Below, piece by piece: positions 36,551 through 49,929 of a DNA stretch of 64,000 nucleotides. Origin of the DNA: Dryomyza anilis (taxonomy: Eukaryota > Arthropoda > Insecta > Diptera > Dryomyzidae). The stretch is taken from positions 34,164,702-34,228,701 of the forward strand of contig OX638130.1 of the NCBI GenBank assembly GCA_951804985.1, in the 5' to 3' direction. A program made the position numbers and the translations under genes. Every line of letters starts with the position of its first letter. Position 1 is the stretch's first letter. The notes under the pieces are model-generated. The model was not told where the DNA came from. It searched no databases and was given only the letters and a program-made list of their open reading frames with translations.

Positions 36551-36913
36551 GTGCTGGCCGTATGTTACCACATAGAGGATAAAATATTGGGCTATATCTT
36601 GCAAACTAAGAAAACGAATTTTACGAAATTTATTACGGTTAAGAGTCGAGATATCGTACTCTCATTTCAGACTAGTTTCGATCAGAAATGTTTGACAGAT
36701 TTTGAGAAAATCGATCAAGTGCTGGCTGTTTGTTACCACATAGAAGATAAAATATTGGGCTATATCTTGCAAACTACGACAACGCCTTTTACGAAATTTA
36801 TTACGTTTAAGAGTCGAGACACCGTACTCTCATTTGAGACTAGTCTTGATCAGAAATGTTCAACAGATTTTGAGAAAATCGATCCAGTTCTGGCCGTATG
36901 TTACCACATATAG
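36551..36913 (+). other. Read-through frame over two units; not called as a gene
   Basis: A 120-codon frame opens at a GTG (GTGCTGGCC) and crosses two 168-bp class units before stopping at the TAG of CACATATAG. The product would be two near-copies of a 56-residue unit beginning LAVCYHIEDKILGYILQT. Frames of the same build occur at 38837-39199, 44377-44739, 48227-48589, 50581-50943, 51599-51961, 52613-52975, 53627-53989, 55477-55839, 58070-58432 and 59240-59602. There is no ATG start in this frame, no known domain that I recognise, and the sequence follows the satellite's own variation. Confidence 0.75.
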
Positions 36914-37008
36914 AGGATAATATATTGCACTATATCTGTAAAACTAAGAAAACGTTTTTTACGAAATTTATTACGTTTTAGAGTCGAGACATCGTACTCT
37001 CATTTGAG

Positions 37009-37060
37009 ACTAGTCTTGATCAGAAATGTTCAAAAGATTTTACCAGATATAGAGGATAAT
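37009..37060 (+). repeat. 31-bp deletion unit
   Basis: CAAAAGATT joins TTACCAGATATAG directly, losing the TTGAGAAAATCG to CCGTATG stretch (31 bp). The sister near 39,990 is intact at the same place. TT is shared at both deletion ends. Confidence 0.82.
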
Positions 37061-37880
37061 ATATTGGGCTATATCTTGAAAACTAAGAGAACGCCTTTTA
37101 CGAAATTGATTACGTTTTAGAGTCGAGGTATCGTACTCTCATTTGAAACTAGTCTCGATCAAAAATGTTCGACTGATTTTGAGAAAATCGATCCAGTGCT
37201 GGCCGTATGTTACCACATGTAGAAGATAATATATGGGCTATATCCTGAAAACTAAGAGAACGCCTTTTACGAAATTTATTACGTTTTAGAGTCGAGGTAT
37301 CGTACTCTCATTTGAAACTAGTCTCGATCAGAAATGTTTGACTGATTTTGAGAAAATCGATCCAGTGCTGGCCGTATGTTACCACATGTAGAAGATAATA
37401 TATTGGGCTATATCTTGAAAACTAAGAAAACGCCTTTTACGAAATTAGAGTCGAGATATCGTACTCTCATATGAGACTAAACTCGATCAGATATGTTTGA
37501 CAGATTTTGAGAAAATCGATCCAGTGCTGGCCGTATGTTACCACATATAGAAGATAATATATTGGGCTATATCTTGAAAACTAAGAAAACGCCTTTTACG
37601 AAATTTATTACGTTTTAGAGTCGAGATATCGTACTCTCATTTGAAACTAGTCTCGATCAGAAATGTTCAAAAGATTTTGAGAAAATCGATCCAGTGCTGG
37701 CCGTATGTTACCAGATATAGAGGATAATATATTGGGCTATATCTTGAAAACTAAGAAAACGCCTTTTATGAAATTTATTACGTTTTAGAGTCGAGATATC
37801 GTACTCTCACTTGGGACTAGTCTCGATCGGATATTGGGCTATATCCTGAAAACTAAGAGAACGCCTTTTACGAAATTGAT

Positions 37881-37934
37881 TACGTTTTAGAGTCGAGATA
37901 TCGTTATTACGTTTTAGAGTCGAGACATCGTACT
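37881..37934 (+). repeat. 27-bp internal duplication, copy 1
   Basis: TACGTTTTAGAGTCGAGATA, then TCGTTAT, then TACGTTTTAGAGTCGAGACA: the start of TACG returns after 27 bp (37881 and 37908). The first arm is of the GAGATATCG class and the second of the GAGACATCG class, so the unit joins two subfamilies. A second oddity lies just upstream: GATCGG joins ATATTGGGC directly at 37831. Confidence 0.85.
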
Positions 37935-40781
37935 CTCATTTGAGACTAGTCTTGATCAGAAATGTTTGACAGATTTTGAGAAAATCGATCCAGTGCTGGC
38001 CGTATGTTACCACATATAGAGGATAATATATTGGGCTATATCTTGAAAACTAAGAGAACGCCTTTTACGAAATTGATTACGTTTTAGAGTCGAGGTATCG
38101 TACTCTCATTTGAAACTAGTCTCGCTCAGAAATGTTTGACTGATTTTGAGAAAATCGATCCAGTGCCTGCCGTATGTTACCACATGTAGAAGATAATATA
38201 TTGGGCTATATCTTGAAAACTAAGAAAACGCCTTTTACGAAATTTATTACGTTTTAGAGTCGAGATATCGTACTCTCATTTGAGACTAGTCTCGATCAGA
38301 AATGTTCAAAAGATTTTGAGAAAATCGATCCAGTGCTGGCCGTATGTTACCAGATATAGAGGATAATATATTGGGCTATATCTTGAAAACTAAGAGAACG
38401 CCTTTTACGAAATTTATTACGTTTTAGAGTCGAGATATCGTACTCTCATTAGAGTTCTCTCGATAAGAAATGTTCGATAGATTTTGAGAAAATCGATCCA
38501 GTGCTGGCCGTATTTTACCACATAGAGGATAAAATATTGGGCTATATCTTGCAAACTAAGAAAACGCCTTTTACGAAATTTATTACGTTTAAGAGTGGAG
38601 ATATCGTACTCTCATTTCAGACTAGTCTCGATCAGAAATGTTTGACAGTTTTTGAGAAAATCGATCCAGTGCTGGCCGTATGTTACCAGATATAGAGGAT
38701 AATATATTGGGCTATATCTTGAAAACTAAGAAAACGCCTTTTACGAAATTTATTACGTTTTAGAGTCGAGATATCGTACTCTCATTAGAGTTCTCTCGAT
38801 AAGAAATGTTCGATAGATTTTGAGAAAATCGATCCAGTGCTGGCCGTATGTTACCACATAGAGGATAAAATATTGGGCTATATCTTGCAAACTAAGAAAA
38901 CGAATTTTACGAAATTTATTACGGTTAAGAGTCGAGATATCGTACTCTCATTTCAGACTAGTTTCGATCAGAAATGTTTCACAGATTTTGAGAAAATCGA
39001 TCAAGTGCTGGCTGTTTGTTACCACATAGAAGATAAAATATTAGGCTATATCTTGCAAACTACGACAACGCCTTTTAAGAAATTTTTTACGTTTAAGAGT
39101 CGAGACACTGTACTCTCATTTGAGACTAGTCTTGATCAAAACTGTTCAACAGATTTTGAGAAAATCGATCCAGTTCTGGCCGTATGTAACCACATATAGA
39201 GGATAATATATTGCACTATATCTGTAAAACTAAGAAAACATTTTTTACGAAATTTATTACGTTTTAGAGTCGAGACATCGTACTCTCATTTGAGACTAGT
39301 CTCGATCAGAAATGTTCTACAGATTTTGAGAAAATCGATCCAGTGCTGGCCGTATGTTACCAGATATAGAGGATAATATATTGGGCTATATCTTGAAAAC
39401 TAAGAAAACGCCTTTTACGAAATTTATTACGTTTTAGAGTCGAGATATCGTACTCTCATTAGAGTTCTCTCGATAAGAAATGTTCGATAGATTTTGAGAA
39501 AATCGATCCAGTGCTGGCCGTATGTTACCACATAGAGGATAAAATATTGGGCTATATCTTGCAAACTAAGAAAACGAATTTTACGAAATTTATTACGGTT
39601 AAGAGTCGAGATATCGTACACTCATTTCAGACTAGTTTCGATCAGAAATGTTTGACAGATTTTGAGAAAATCGATCAAGTGCTGGCTGTTTGTTACCACA
39701 TAGAAGATAAAATATTGGGCTATATCTTGCAAACTACGACAATGCCTTTTAAGAAATTTATTACGTTTTAGAGTCGAGACACCGTACTCTCATTTGAGAC
39801 TAGTCTTGATCAGAAATTTTCAACAGATTTTGAGAAAATCGATCCAGTTCTGGCCGTATGTTACCACATATAGAGGATAATATATTGCACTAAATCTGTA
39901 AAACTAAGAAAACGTTTTTTACGAAATTTATTACGTTTTAGAGTCGAGACATCGTACTCTCATTTGAGACTAGTCTTGATCAGAAATGTTCAAAAGATTT
40001 TGAGAAAATCGATCCAGTGCTGGCCGTATGTTACCAGATATAGAGGATAATATATTGGGCTATATCTTGAAAACTAAGAGAACGCCTTTTACGAAATTGA
40101 TTACGTTTTAGAGTCGAGGTATCGTACTCTCATTTGAAACTAGTCTCGATCAAAAATGTTTGACTGATTTTGAGAAAATCGATCCAGTGCTGGCCGTATG
40201 TTACCACATGTAGAAGATAATATATTGGGCTATATCCTGAAAACTAAGAGAACGCCTTTTACGAAATTTATTACGTTTTAGAGTCGAGGTATCGTACTCT
40301 CATTTGAAACTAGTCTCGATCAGAAATGTTTGACTGATTTTGAGAAAATCGATCCAGTGCTGGCCGTATGTTACCACATGTAGAAGATAATATATTGGGC
40401 TATATCTTGAAAACTATGAAAACGCCTTTTACGAAATTTACTACGTTTTAGAGTCGAGATATCGTACTCTCATATGAGACTAAACTCGATCAGATATGTT
40501 TGACAGATTTTGAGAAAATCGATCCAGTGCTGGCCGTATGTTACCACATATAGAAGATAATATATTGGGCTACATCTTGAAAACTAAGAAAACGCCTTTT
40601 ACGAAATTTATTACGTTTTAGAGTCGAGATATCGTACTCTCATTTGAAACTAGTCTCGATCAGAAATGTTCAAAAGATTTTGAGAAAATCGATCCAGTGC
40701 TGGCCGTATGTTACCAGTTATAGAGGATAATATATTGGGCTATATCTTGAAAACTAAGAAAACGCCTTTTATGAAATTGAT

Positions 40782-40835
40782 TACGTTTTAGAGTCGAGAT
40801 ATCGTTATTACGTTTTAGAGTCGAGACATCGTACT
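40782..40835 (+). repeat. 27-bp internal duplication, copy 2
   Basis: Same structure as at 37881, with starts at 40782 and 40809. This copy lacks the GATCGG/ATATTGGGC jump seen upstream of the other two copies, so the two events are separable. Confidence 0.85.
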
Positions 40836-42610
40836 CTCATTTGAGACTAGTCTTGATCAGAAATGTTTGACAGATTTTGAGAAAATCGATCCAGTGCTGG
40901 CCGTATGTTACCACATATAGAGGATAATATAATGGGCTATATCTTGAAAACTAAGAGAACGCCTTTTACGAAATTGATTACGTTTTAGAGTCGAGGTATC
41001 GTACTCTCATTTGAAACTAGTCTCGATCAGAAATGTTTGACTGATTTTGAGAAAATCGATCCAGTGCTCGCCGTATGTTACCACATGTAGAAGATAATAT
41101 ATTGGGCTATATCTTGAAAACTAAGAAAACGCCTTTTACGAAATTTATTACGTTTTAGAGTCGAGATATCGTACTCTCATATGAGACTAGTCTCGATCAG
41201 AAATGTTTGACAGATTTTGAGAAAATCGATCCAGTGCTGGCCGTATGTTACCACATATAGAAGATAATATATTGGGCTATATCTTGAAAACTAAGAAAAC
41301 GCCTTTTACGAAATTCATTACGTTTTAGAGTCGAGATATCGTACTCTCATTTGAGACTAGTCTCGATCAGAAATGTTCAAAAGATTTTGAGAAAATCGAT
41401 CCAGTGCTGGCCGTATGTTACCACATATAAAAGATAATATGTTGGGCTATACCTTGAAAACTAAGAAAACGCCTTTTACGAAATATAATACGTTTTAGAG
41501 TCGAGATATCGTACTCTCATTTGAGACTAGTCTCGATCAGAAATGTTCTACAGATTTTGAGAAAATCGATCCAGTGCTGGCCGTATGTTACCACATATAG
41601 AGGATAATATATTGCACTATATCTGTAAAACTAAGAAAACGTTTTTTACGAAATTTATTACGTTTTAGAGTCGAGACATCGTACTCTCATTTGAGACTAG
41701 TCTTGATCAGAAATTCTTGACAGATTTTGAGAAAATCGATCCAGTGCTGGCCGTATGTTACCAGATATAGAGGATAATATATTGGGCTATATCTTGAAAA
41801 CTAAGAGAACGCCTTTTAAGAAATTGATTACGTTTTAGAGTCGAGGTATCGTACTCTCATTTGAAACTAGTCTCGATAAAAAATGTTTGACTGATTTTGA
41901 GAAAATCGATCCAGTGCTGGCCGTATGTTACCACATGTAGAAGATAATATATTGGGCTATATCCTGAAAACTAAGAGAACGCCTTTTACGAAATTTATTA
42001 CGTTTTAGAGTCGAGGTATCGTACTCTCATTTGAAACTAGTCTCGATCAGAAATGTTTGACTGATTTTGAGAAAATCGATCCAGTGCTGGCCGTATGTTA
42101 CCACATGTAGAAGATAATATATTGGGCTATATCTTGAAAACTAAGAAAACGCCTTTTACGAAATTTATTACGTTTTAGAGTCGAGATATCGTACTCTCAT
42201 ATGAGACTAAACTCGATCAGATATGTTTGACAGATTTTGAGAAAATCGATCCAGTGCTGGCCGTATGTTACCACATATAGAAGATAATATATTGGGCTAT
42301 ATCTTGAAAACTTAGAAAACGCCTTTTACGAAATTTATTACGTTTTAGAGTCGAGATATCGTACTCTCATTTGAAACTAGTCTCGATCAGAAATGATCAA
42401 AAGATTTTGAGAAAATCGATCCAGTGCTGGCCGTATGTTACCAGTTATAGAGGATAATATATTGGGCTATATCTTGAAAACTAAGAAAACGCCTTTGATG
42501 AAATTTATTACGTTTTAGAGTCGAGATATCGTACTCTCACTTGAGACTAGTCTCGATCGGATATTGGGCTATATCCTGAAAACTAAGAGAACGCCTTTTA
42601 CGAAATTGAT

Positions 42611-42664
42611 TACGTTTTAGAGTCGAGATATCGTTATTACGTTTTAGAGTCGAGACATCGTACT
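42611..42664 (+). repeat. 27-bp internal duplication, copy 3
   Basis: Same structure with starts at 42611 and 42638, and with the upstream GATCGG/ATATTGGGC jump at 42561 (4,730 bp from the one at 37831). Confidence 0.85.
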
Positions 42665-44167
42665 CTCATTTGAGACTAGTCTTGATCAGAAATGTTTGAC
42701 AGATTTTGAGAAAATCGATCCAGTGCTGGCCGTATGTTACCACATATAGAGGATAATATATTGGGCTATATCTTGAAAACTAAGAGAACGCCTTTTACGA
42801 AATTGATTACGTTTTAGAGTCGAGGTATCGTACTCTCATTTGAAACTAGTCTCGATCAGAAATGTTTGACTGATTTTGAGAAAATCGATCCAGTGCTCGC
42901 CGTATGTTACCACATGTAGAAGATAATATATTGGGCTATATCTTGAAAACTAAGAAAACGCCTTTTACGAAATTTTTTGCGTTTTAGAGTCGAGATATCG
43001 TACTCTCATATGAGACTAGTCTCGATCAGAAATGTTTGACAGATTTTGAGAAAATCGATCCAGTGCTGGCCGTATGTTACCACATATAGAAGATAATATA
43101 TTGGGCTATATCTTGAAAACTAAGAAAACGCCTTTTACGAAATTTATTACGTTTTAGAGTCGAGATATCGTACTCTCATTTGAGACTAGTCTCGATCAGA
43201 AATGTTCAAAAGATTTTGAGAAAATCGATCCAGTGCTGGCCGTATGTTACCAGATATAGAGGATAATATATTGGGCTGTATCATGAAAACTAAGAGAACG
43301 CCTTTTACGAAATTTATTACGTTTTAGAGTCGAGATATCGTACTCTCATTAGAGTTCTCTCGATAAGAAATGTTTGATAGATTTTGAGAAAATCGATCCA
43401 GTGCTGGCCGTATGTTACCACATAGAGGATAAAATATTGGGCTATATCTTGCAAACTAAGAAAACGCCTTTTACGAAATTTATTACGTTTAAGAGTCGAG
43501 ATATCGTACTCTCATTTCAGACTAGTCTGGATCAGAAATGTTTGACAGATTTTGAGAAAATCGATCAAGTGCTGGCTGTTTGATACCACATAGAAGATAA
43601 AATATTGGGCTATATCTTGCAAACTAAGACAACGCCTTTTATGAAATTTATTACGTTTAAGAGTCGAGACATCGTACTCTCATTTGAGACTAGTCTTTAT
43701 CAGAAATGTTTGTCAGATTTTGAGAAAATCGATCCAGTGCTGGCCGTATGTTACCACATATAGAGGATAATATATTGGGCTATATCTTGCAAACTAAGAA
43801 AACGCCTTTTACGAAATTTATTACGTTTTAGAGTCGAGATATCGTACTCTCATTTGAGGCTAGTCACGATCAGAAATGTTCGACAGATTTTGAGAAAATC
43901 GATACAGTGCTGGCCGTATGTTACCACATATAGAAGATAATATATTGGGCTATACCTTGAAAACTAAGAAAACGCCTTTTACGAAATATAATACGTTTTA
44001 GAGTCGAGATATCGTACTCTCATTTGAGACTAGTCTCGATCAGAAATGTTCTACAGATTTTGAGAAAACGATCCAGTGCTGGCAGTATGTTACCACATAT
44101 AATATATTGGGCTATATCTTACAAACTAAGAAAACGCCTTTTACGAAATTTATTACGTTTTAGAGTC

Positions 44168-44195
44168 GAGATATCGTATGAGAGATATCTTATGA
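44168..44195 (+). repeat. 14-bp direct repeat unit, copy 5 (second haplotype)
   Basis: Same 28-bp junction, but in another unit background: CACATATAATATATTGG (part of the GAGGATA stretch lost) and TTACAAACTAAG, without GGATACCTTATTTGG. The preceding unit also has GAGAAAACGATCC, one T short. A 72-codon frame across it (44024-44242) is incidental. Confidence 0.9.
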
Positions 44196-44784
44196 GAAAA
44201 TCGATCCAGTGCTGGCCGTATGTTACCACATATAGAAGATAATATATTGGGCTATATGCTGAAAACTAAGAAAACGCTTTTTACGAAATTTATTACGTTT
44301 TAGAGTCGAGATATCGTACTCTCATAAGAGTTCTCTCGATAAGAAATGTTCAACAGATTTTGAGAAAATCGATCCAGTGCTGGCCGTATGTTACCACATA
44401 GATGATAAAATATTGGGCTATATCTTGCAAATTAAGAAAACGCCTTTTACGAAATTTATTACGTTTAAGAGTCGAGATATCGTACTCTTATTTCAGACTA
44501 GTCTCGATCAGAAATGTTCGACAGATTTTGAGAAAATCGATCAAGTGCTGGATGTTTGTTACCACATAGAAGATAAAATATTGGGCTATATCTTGCAAAC
44601 TAAGAAAACGCCTTTTACGAAATTTATTACGTTTAAGATTCGAGATATCGTACTCTCATTTGAGACTAGTCTTGATCAGAAATGTTTGACAGATTTTGAG
44701 AAAATCGATCCAGTGCTGGCCGTATGTTACCACATATAGAGGATAATATATTGGGCTATATCTTGAAAACTAAGAAAACGCCTT

Positions 44785-45800
44785 TTACGAAATTTATTAC
44801 GTTTTAGAGTTGAGATGTCGTACTCTCATTTGAGACTAGTCTCGATCAGAAATGTTCGAAAGATTTTGAGAAAATCGATCCAGTGCTGGCCGTATGTTAT
44901 CAGATATAGAGGATAATATATTGGGCTATATCTTGCAAACTAAGAAAACGCCTTTTACGAAATTTATTACGTTTAAGATTCGAGATATCGTACTCTCATT
45001 TGAGACTAGTCTCGATCAGAAATGTTCGAAAGATTTTGAGAAAATCGATCCAGTGCTGTCCGTATGTTACCACATATAGAGGATAATATATTGGGCTATA
45101 TCTTGAAAACTAAGAAAACGCCTTTTACGAAATTTATTACGTTTTAGAGTTGAGATGTCGTACTCTCATTTTAGACTAGTCTCGATCAGAAATGTTCGGA
45201 AGATTTTGAGAAAATCGATCCAGTGCTGGCCGTATGTTACCAGATATGGAGGATAATATATTGGGCTATATCTTGAAAACTAAGAAAACGCCTTTTACGA
45301 AATTTATTACGTTTTAGAGTCGAGATATCGTACTCTCATTTGACACTAGTCTCGATCAGAAATGTTCGATAGATTTTGAGAAAATCGATCCAGTGCTGGC
45401 CGTATGTTACCACATAAAGGATAAAATATTGGGCTATATCTTGCAAACTAAGAAAACGCCTTTTACGTAATTTATTACGTTTAAGAGTCGAGATATCGTA
45501 CTCTCATTTCAGACTAGTCTCGATCAGAAATGTTCGTCATATTTTGAGAAAATCGATCAAGTGCTGGCTGTTTGTTACCACATAGATGATAAAATATTGG
45601 GCTATATCTTGCAAACTAAGACAACGCCTTTTACGAAATTTATTACGTTTAAGAGTCGAGACATCGTACTCTCATTTGAGACTAGTCTTGATAAGAAATG
45701 TTTCACAGATTTTGAGAAAATCGATCGAGTGCTGGCCGTATGTTACCACATATAGAGGATAATATATTGGGCTATATCTTGCAAACTAAGAAAACGCCTT
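44785..45800 (+). repeat. 1,016-bp sub-repeat, copy 1
   Basis: Six units, with GAGTTGAGATGTCG, GTTATCAGATATAG, GTTTAAGATTCGAG, GTGCTGTCCGTATG, TTCGGAAGATTTTG, TTTTACGTAATTT and TTCGTCATATTTTG in that order. One unit reads CAGATATGGAGG where copy 2 has CAGATATAGAGG. Confidence 0.9.
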
Positions 45801-46816
45801 TTACGAAATTTATTACGTTTTAGAGTTGAGATGTCGTACTCTCATTTGAGACTAGTCTCGATCAGAAATGTTCGAAAGATTTTGAGAAAATCGATCCAGT
45901 GCTGGCCGTATGTTATCAGATATAGAGGATAATATATTGGGCTATATCTTGCAAACTAAGAAAACGCCTTTTACGAAATTTATTACGTTTAAGATTCGAG
46001 ATATCGTACTCTCATTTGAGACTAGTCTCGATCAGAAATGTTCGAAAGATTTTGAGAAAATCGATCCAGTGCTGTCCGTATGTTACCACATATAGAGGAT
46101 AATATATTGGGCTATATCTTGAAAACTAAGAAAACGCCTTTTACGAAATTTATTACGTTTTAGAGTTGAGATGTCGTACTCTCATTTTAGACTAGTCTCG
46201 ATCAGAAATGTTCGGAAGATTTTGAGAAAATCGATCCAGTGCTGGCCGTATGTTACCAGATATAGAGGATAATATATTGGGCTATATCTTGAAAACTAAG
46301 AAAACGCCTTTTACGAAATTTATTACGTTTTAGAGTCGAGATATCGTACTCTCATTTGACACTAGTCTCGATCAGAAATGTTCGATAGATTTTGAGAAAA
46401 TCGATCCAGTGCTGGCCGTATGTTACCACATAAAGGATAAAATATTGGGCTATATCTTGCAAACTAAGAAAACGCCTTTTACGTAATTTATTACGTTTAA
46501 GAGTCGAGATATCGTACTCTCATTTCAGACTAGTCTCGATCAGAAATGTTCGTCATATTTTGAGAAAATCGATCAAGTGCTGGCTGTTTGTTACCACATA
46601 GATGATAAAATATTGGGCTATATCTTGCAAACTAAGACAACGCCTTTTACGAAATTTATTACGTTTAAGAGTCGAGACATCGTACTCTCATTTGAGACTA
46701 GTCTTGATAAGAAATGTTTCACAGATTTTGAGAAAATCGATCGAGTGCTGGCCGTATGTTACCACATATAGAGGATAATATATTGGGCTATATCTTGCAA
46801 ACTAAGAAAACGCCTT
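45801..46816 (+). repeat. 1,016-bp sub-repeat, copy 2
   Basis: Near-identical to 44785-45800. After it the sequence changes to the ACGAATTTTATTACG unit. Because the 3,850-bp copy to the right carries only part of one sub-block, either this duplication came later or one sub-block was deleted there. Confidence 0.9.
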
Positions 46817-46966
46817 TTACGAATTTTATTACGTTTTAGAGTCGAGATATCGTACTCTCATTTGAGGCTAGTCACGATCAGAAATGTTCGACAGATTTTG
46901 AGAAAATCGATACAGTGCTGGCCGTATGTTACCACATAGAGGATAATATATTGAGCTATATCTTTA

Positions 46967-49300
46967 AAACTAAGAAAACGCCTTTTACGAAATTTATTAC
47001 GTTTTAGAGTCGAGATATCGTACTCTCATTTGAGACTAGTCTCGATCAGAAATGTTCAAAAGATTTTGAGAAAATCGATCCAGTGCTGGCCGTATGTTAC
47101 CAGATATAGAGGATAATATATTGGGCTGTATCATGAAAACTAAGAGAACGCCTTTTACGAAATTTATTACGTTTTAGAGTCAAGATATCGTACTCTCATT
47201 AGAGTTCTCTCGATAAGAAATGTTTGATAGATTTTGAGAAAATCGATCCAGTGCTGGCCGTATGTTACCACATAGAGGATAAAATATTGGGCTATATCTT
47301 GCAAACTAAGAAATCGCCTTTTACGAAATTTATTACGTTTAAGAGTCGAGATATCGTACTCTCATTTCAGACTAGTCTCGATCAGAAATGTTTGACAGAT
47401 TTTGAGAAAATCGATCAAGTGCTGGCTGTTTGATACCACATAGAAGATAAAATATTGGGCTATATCTTGCAAACTAAGACAACGCCTTTTATGAAATTTA
47501 TTACGTTTAAGAGTCGAGACATCGTACTCTCATTTGAGACTAGTCTTTATCAGAAATGTTTGACAGATTTTGAGAAAATCGATCCAGTGCTGGCCGTATG
47601 TTACCACATATAGAGGATAATATATTGGGCTATATCTTGCAAACTAAGAAAACGCCTTTTACGAAATTTATTACGTTTTAGAGTCGAGATATCGTACTCT
47701 CATTTGAGGCTAGTCACGATCAGAAATGTTCGACAGATTTTGAGAAAATCGATACAGTGCTGGCCGTATGTTACCACATATAGAAGATAATATATTGGGC
47801 TATACCTTGAAAACTAAGAAAACGCCTTTTACGAAATATAATACGTTTTAGAGTCGAGATATCGTACTCTCATTTGAGACTAGTCTCGATCAGAAATGTT
47901 CTACAGATTTTGAGAAAACGATCCAGTGCCGGCAGTATGTTACCACATATAATATATTGGGCTATATCTTACAAACTAAGAAAACGCCTTTTACGAAATT
48001 TATTACGTTTTAGAGTCGAGATATCGTATGAGAGATATCTTATGAGAAAATCGATCCAGTGCTGGCCGTATGTTACCACATATAGAAGATAATATATTGG
48101 GCTATATGCTGAAAACTAAGAAAACGCTTTTTACGAAATTTATTACGTTTTAGAGTCGAGATATCGTACTCTCATAAGAGTTCTCTCGATAAGAAATGTT
48201 CAACAGATTTTGAGAAAATCGATCCAGTGCTGGCCGTATGTTACCACATAGATGATAAAATATTGGGCTATATCTTGCAAATTAAGAAAACGCCTTTTAC
48301 GAAATTTATTACGTTTAAGAGTCGAGATATCGTACTCTCATTTCAGACTAGTCTCGATCAGAAATGTTCGACAGATTTTGAGAAAATCGATCAAGTGCTG
48401 GATGTTTGTTACCACATAGAAGATAAAATATTGGGCTATATCTTGCAAACTAAGAAAACGCCTTTTACGAAATTTATTACGTTTAAGATTCGAGATATCG
48501 TACTCTCATTTGAGACTAGTCTTGATCAGAAATGTTTGACAGATTTTGAGAAAATCGATCCAGTGCTGGCCGTATGTTACCACATATAGAGGATAATATA
48601 TTGGGCTATATCTTGAAAACTAAGAAAACGCCTTTTACGAAATTTATTACGTTTTAGAGTTGAGATGTCGTACTCTCATTTGAGACTAGTCTCGTTCAGA
48701 AATGTTCGAAAGATTTTGAGAAAATCGATCCAGTGCTGGCCGTATGTTATCAGATATAGAGGATAATATATTGGGCTATATCTTGCAAACTAAGAAAACG
48801 CCTTTTACGAAATTTATTACGTTTAAGATTCGAGATATCGTACTCTCATTTGAGACTAGTCTCGATCAGAAATGTTCGTCATATTTTGAGAAAATCGATC
48901 AAGTGCTGGCTGTTTGTTACCACATAGAAGATAAAATATTGGGCTATATCTTGCAAACTAAGACAACGCCTTTTACGAAATTTATTACGTTTAAGAGTCG
49001 AGACATCGTACTCTCATTTGAGACTAGTCTTGATAAGAAATGTTTCACAGATTTTGAGAAAATCGATCGAGTGCTGGCCGTATGTTACCACATATAGAGG
49101 ATAATATATTGGGCTATATCTTGCAAACTAAGAAAACGCCTTTTACGAATTTTATTACGTTTTAGAGTCGAGATATCGTACTCTCATTTGAGGCTAGTCA
49201 CGATCAGAAATGTTCGACAGATTTTGAGAAAATCGATACAGTGCTGGCCGTATGTTACCACATAGAGGATAATATATTGAGCTATATCTTTAAAACTAAG
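46967..49300 (+). repeat. 3,850-bp higher-order repeat, copy 2, internally deleted
   Basis: Follows copy 1 unit by unit to about 48,870. There GTCTCGATCAGAAATGTTCG leads into TCATATTTTGAG and not AAAGATTTTGAG, which in copy 1 is found only about 0.5 kb (and again about 1.5 kb) further on. The last part, to about 49,300, matches copy 1's end, including GATCGAGTGCTGG and GAGCTATATCTTTAAAAC. Copy 2 thus lacks about 1.5 kb, which includes one whole 1,016-bp sub-block. Confidence 0.83.
48018..48045 (+). repeat. 14-bp direct repeat unit, copy 6
   Basis: The 3,850-bp partner of copy 5, with the same CACATATAATATATTGG background; the upstream GTGCCGGCAG here replaces GTGCTGGCAG. Confidence 0.9.
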
Positions 49301-49374
49301 AAAACGCCTTTTACGAAATTTATTACGTTTTAGAGTCGAGATATCGTACTCTCATTTGAGACTAGTCTCGCTCT

Positions 49375-49405
49375 GAAATGTTCGACAAAATCGATCTAGT
49401 GCTTG
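49375..49405 (+). repeat. Unit with about 10-bp deletion at TTCGACAAAATCG
   Basis: TTCGACAAAATCGATCTAG lacks the AGATTTTGAG part. The same unit, with GCTTGCCATATG downstream, recurs near 54,950 and 58,713, the latter two being partners in the 3,763-bp duplication. Confidence 0.82.
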
Positions 49406-49929
49406 CCATATGTTACCACATATAGAAGATAATATATTGGGCTATATCTTGAAAACTAAGAAAACGCCTTTTACGAAATTTATTACATTTTAGACTCAAG
49501 ATATCGTACTCTCATTTGAGACTAGTCTTTATCAGAAATGTTTGACAGATTTTGAGAAAATCGATCCAGTGCTGGCCGTATGTTACCACATATAGAAAAT
49601 AATATATTGGGCTATATCCTGAAAACTAAGAGAACGCCTTTTACGAAATTTATTACATTTTAGAGTCGAGATATCGTACTCTGATCTGAGACTAGTCTTG
49701 ATCAGAAATGTACGACAGATTTTGAGAAAATCGATACAGTGCTGGCCGTATGTTACCACATAGAGGATAAAATATTGGGCTATATCTTGCAAACTAAGAA
49801 AACGCCTTTTACGAAATTTATTACGTTTAAGAGTCGAGATATCGTACTCTCATTAGAGTTCTCTCGATAAGAAATGTTCGATAGATTTTGAGAAAATCGA
49901 TCCAGTGCTGGCCGTATGTTACCACATAG

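Larger units (their letters stand above)
36501..43116 (+). repeat. Array segment 4: blocks with GTCGAGGTATCG and 27-bp insertions
   Basis: Recurring markers are TCGAGGTATCGTACTC, GAAACTAGTCTCGATC, TTTGACTGATTTTGAG, GACTAAACTCGATCAGATA and ATATTGCACTATATCTG. The GAAATTGATTACG marker followed by GAGGTATCG recurs at offsets of 2,991 and 1,727 bp (37090, 40081, 41808). Three units hold a 27-bp internal duplication (near 37881, 40782 and 42611). The segment ends where the 3,850-bp periodic part begins. Only satellite sequence is visible. Confidence 0.78.
43117..46966 (+). repeat. 3,850-bp higher-order repeat, copy 1
   Basis: Starts where sequence left of 43117 stops matching its partner. Includes ATTGGGCTGTATCATG, GAAATGTTTGATAG, TGATACCACATAGAAG, GGCTATACCTTG, the 14-bp direct repeat unit at 44168, and then two tandem 1,016-bp sub-blocks. 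Differences from copy 2 that I noticed are single bases, for example GTCTGGATC against GTCTCGATC and CTCTTATTTC against CTCTCATTTC. Confidence 0.87.
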
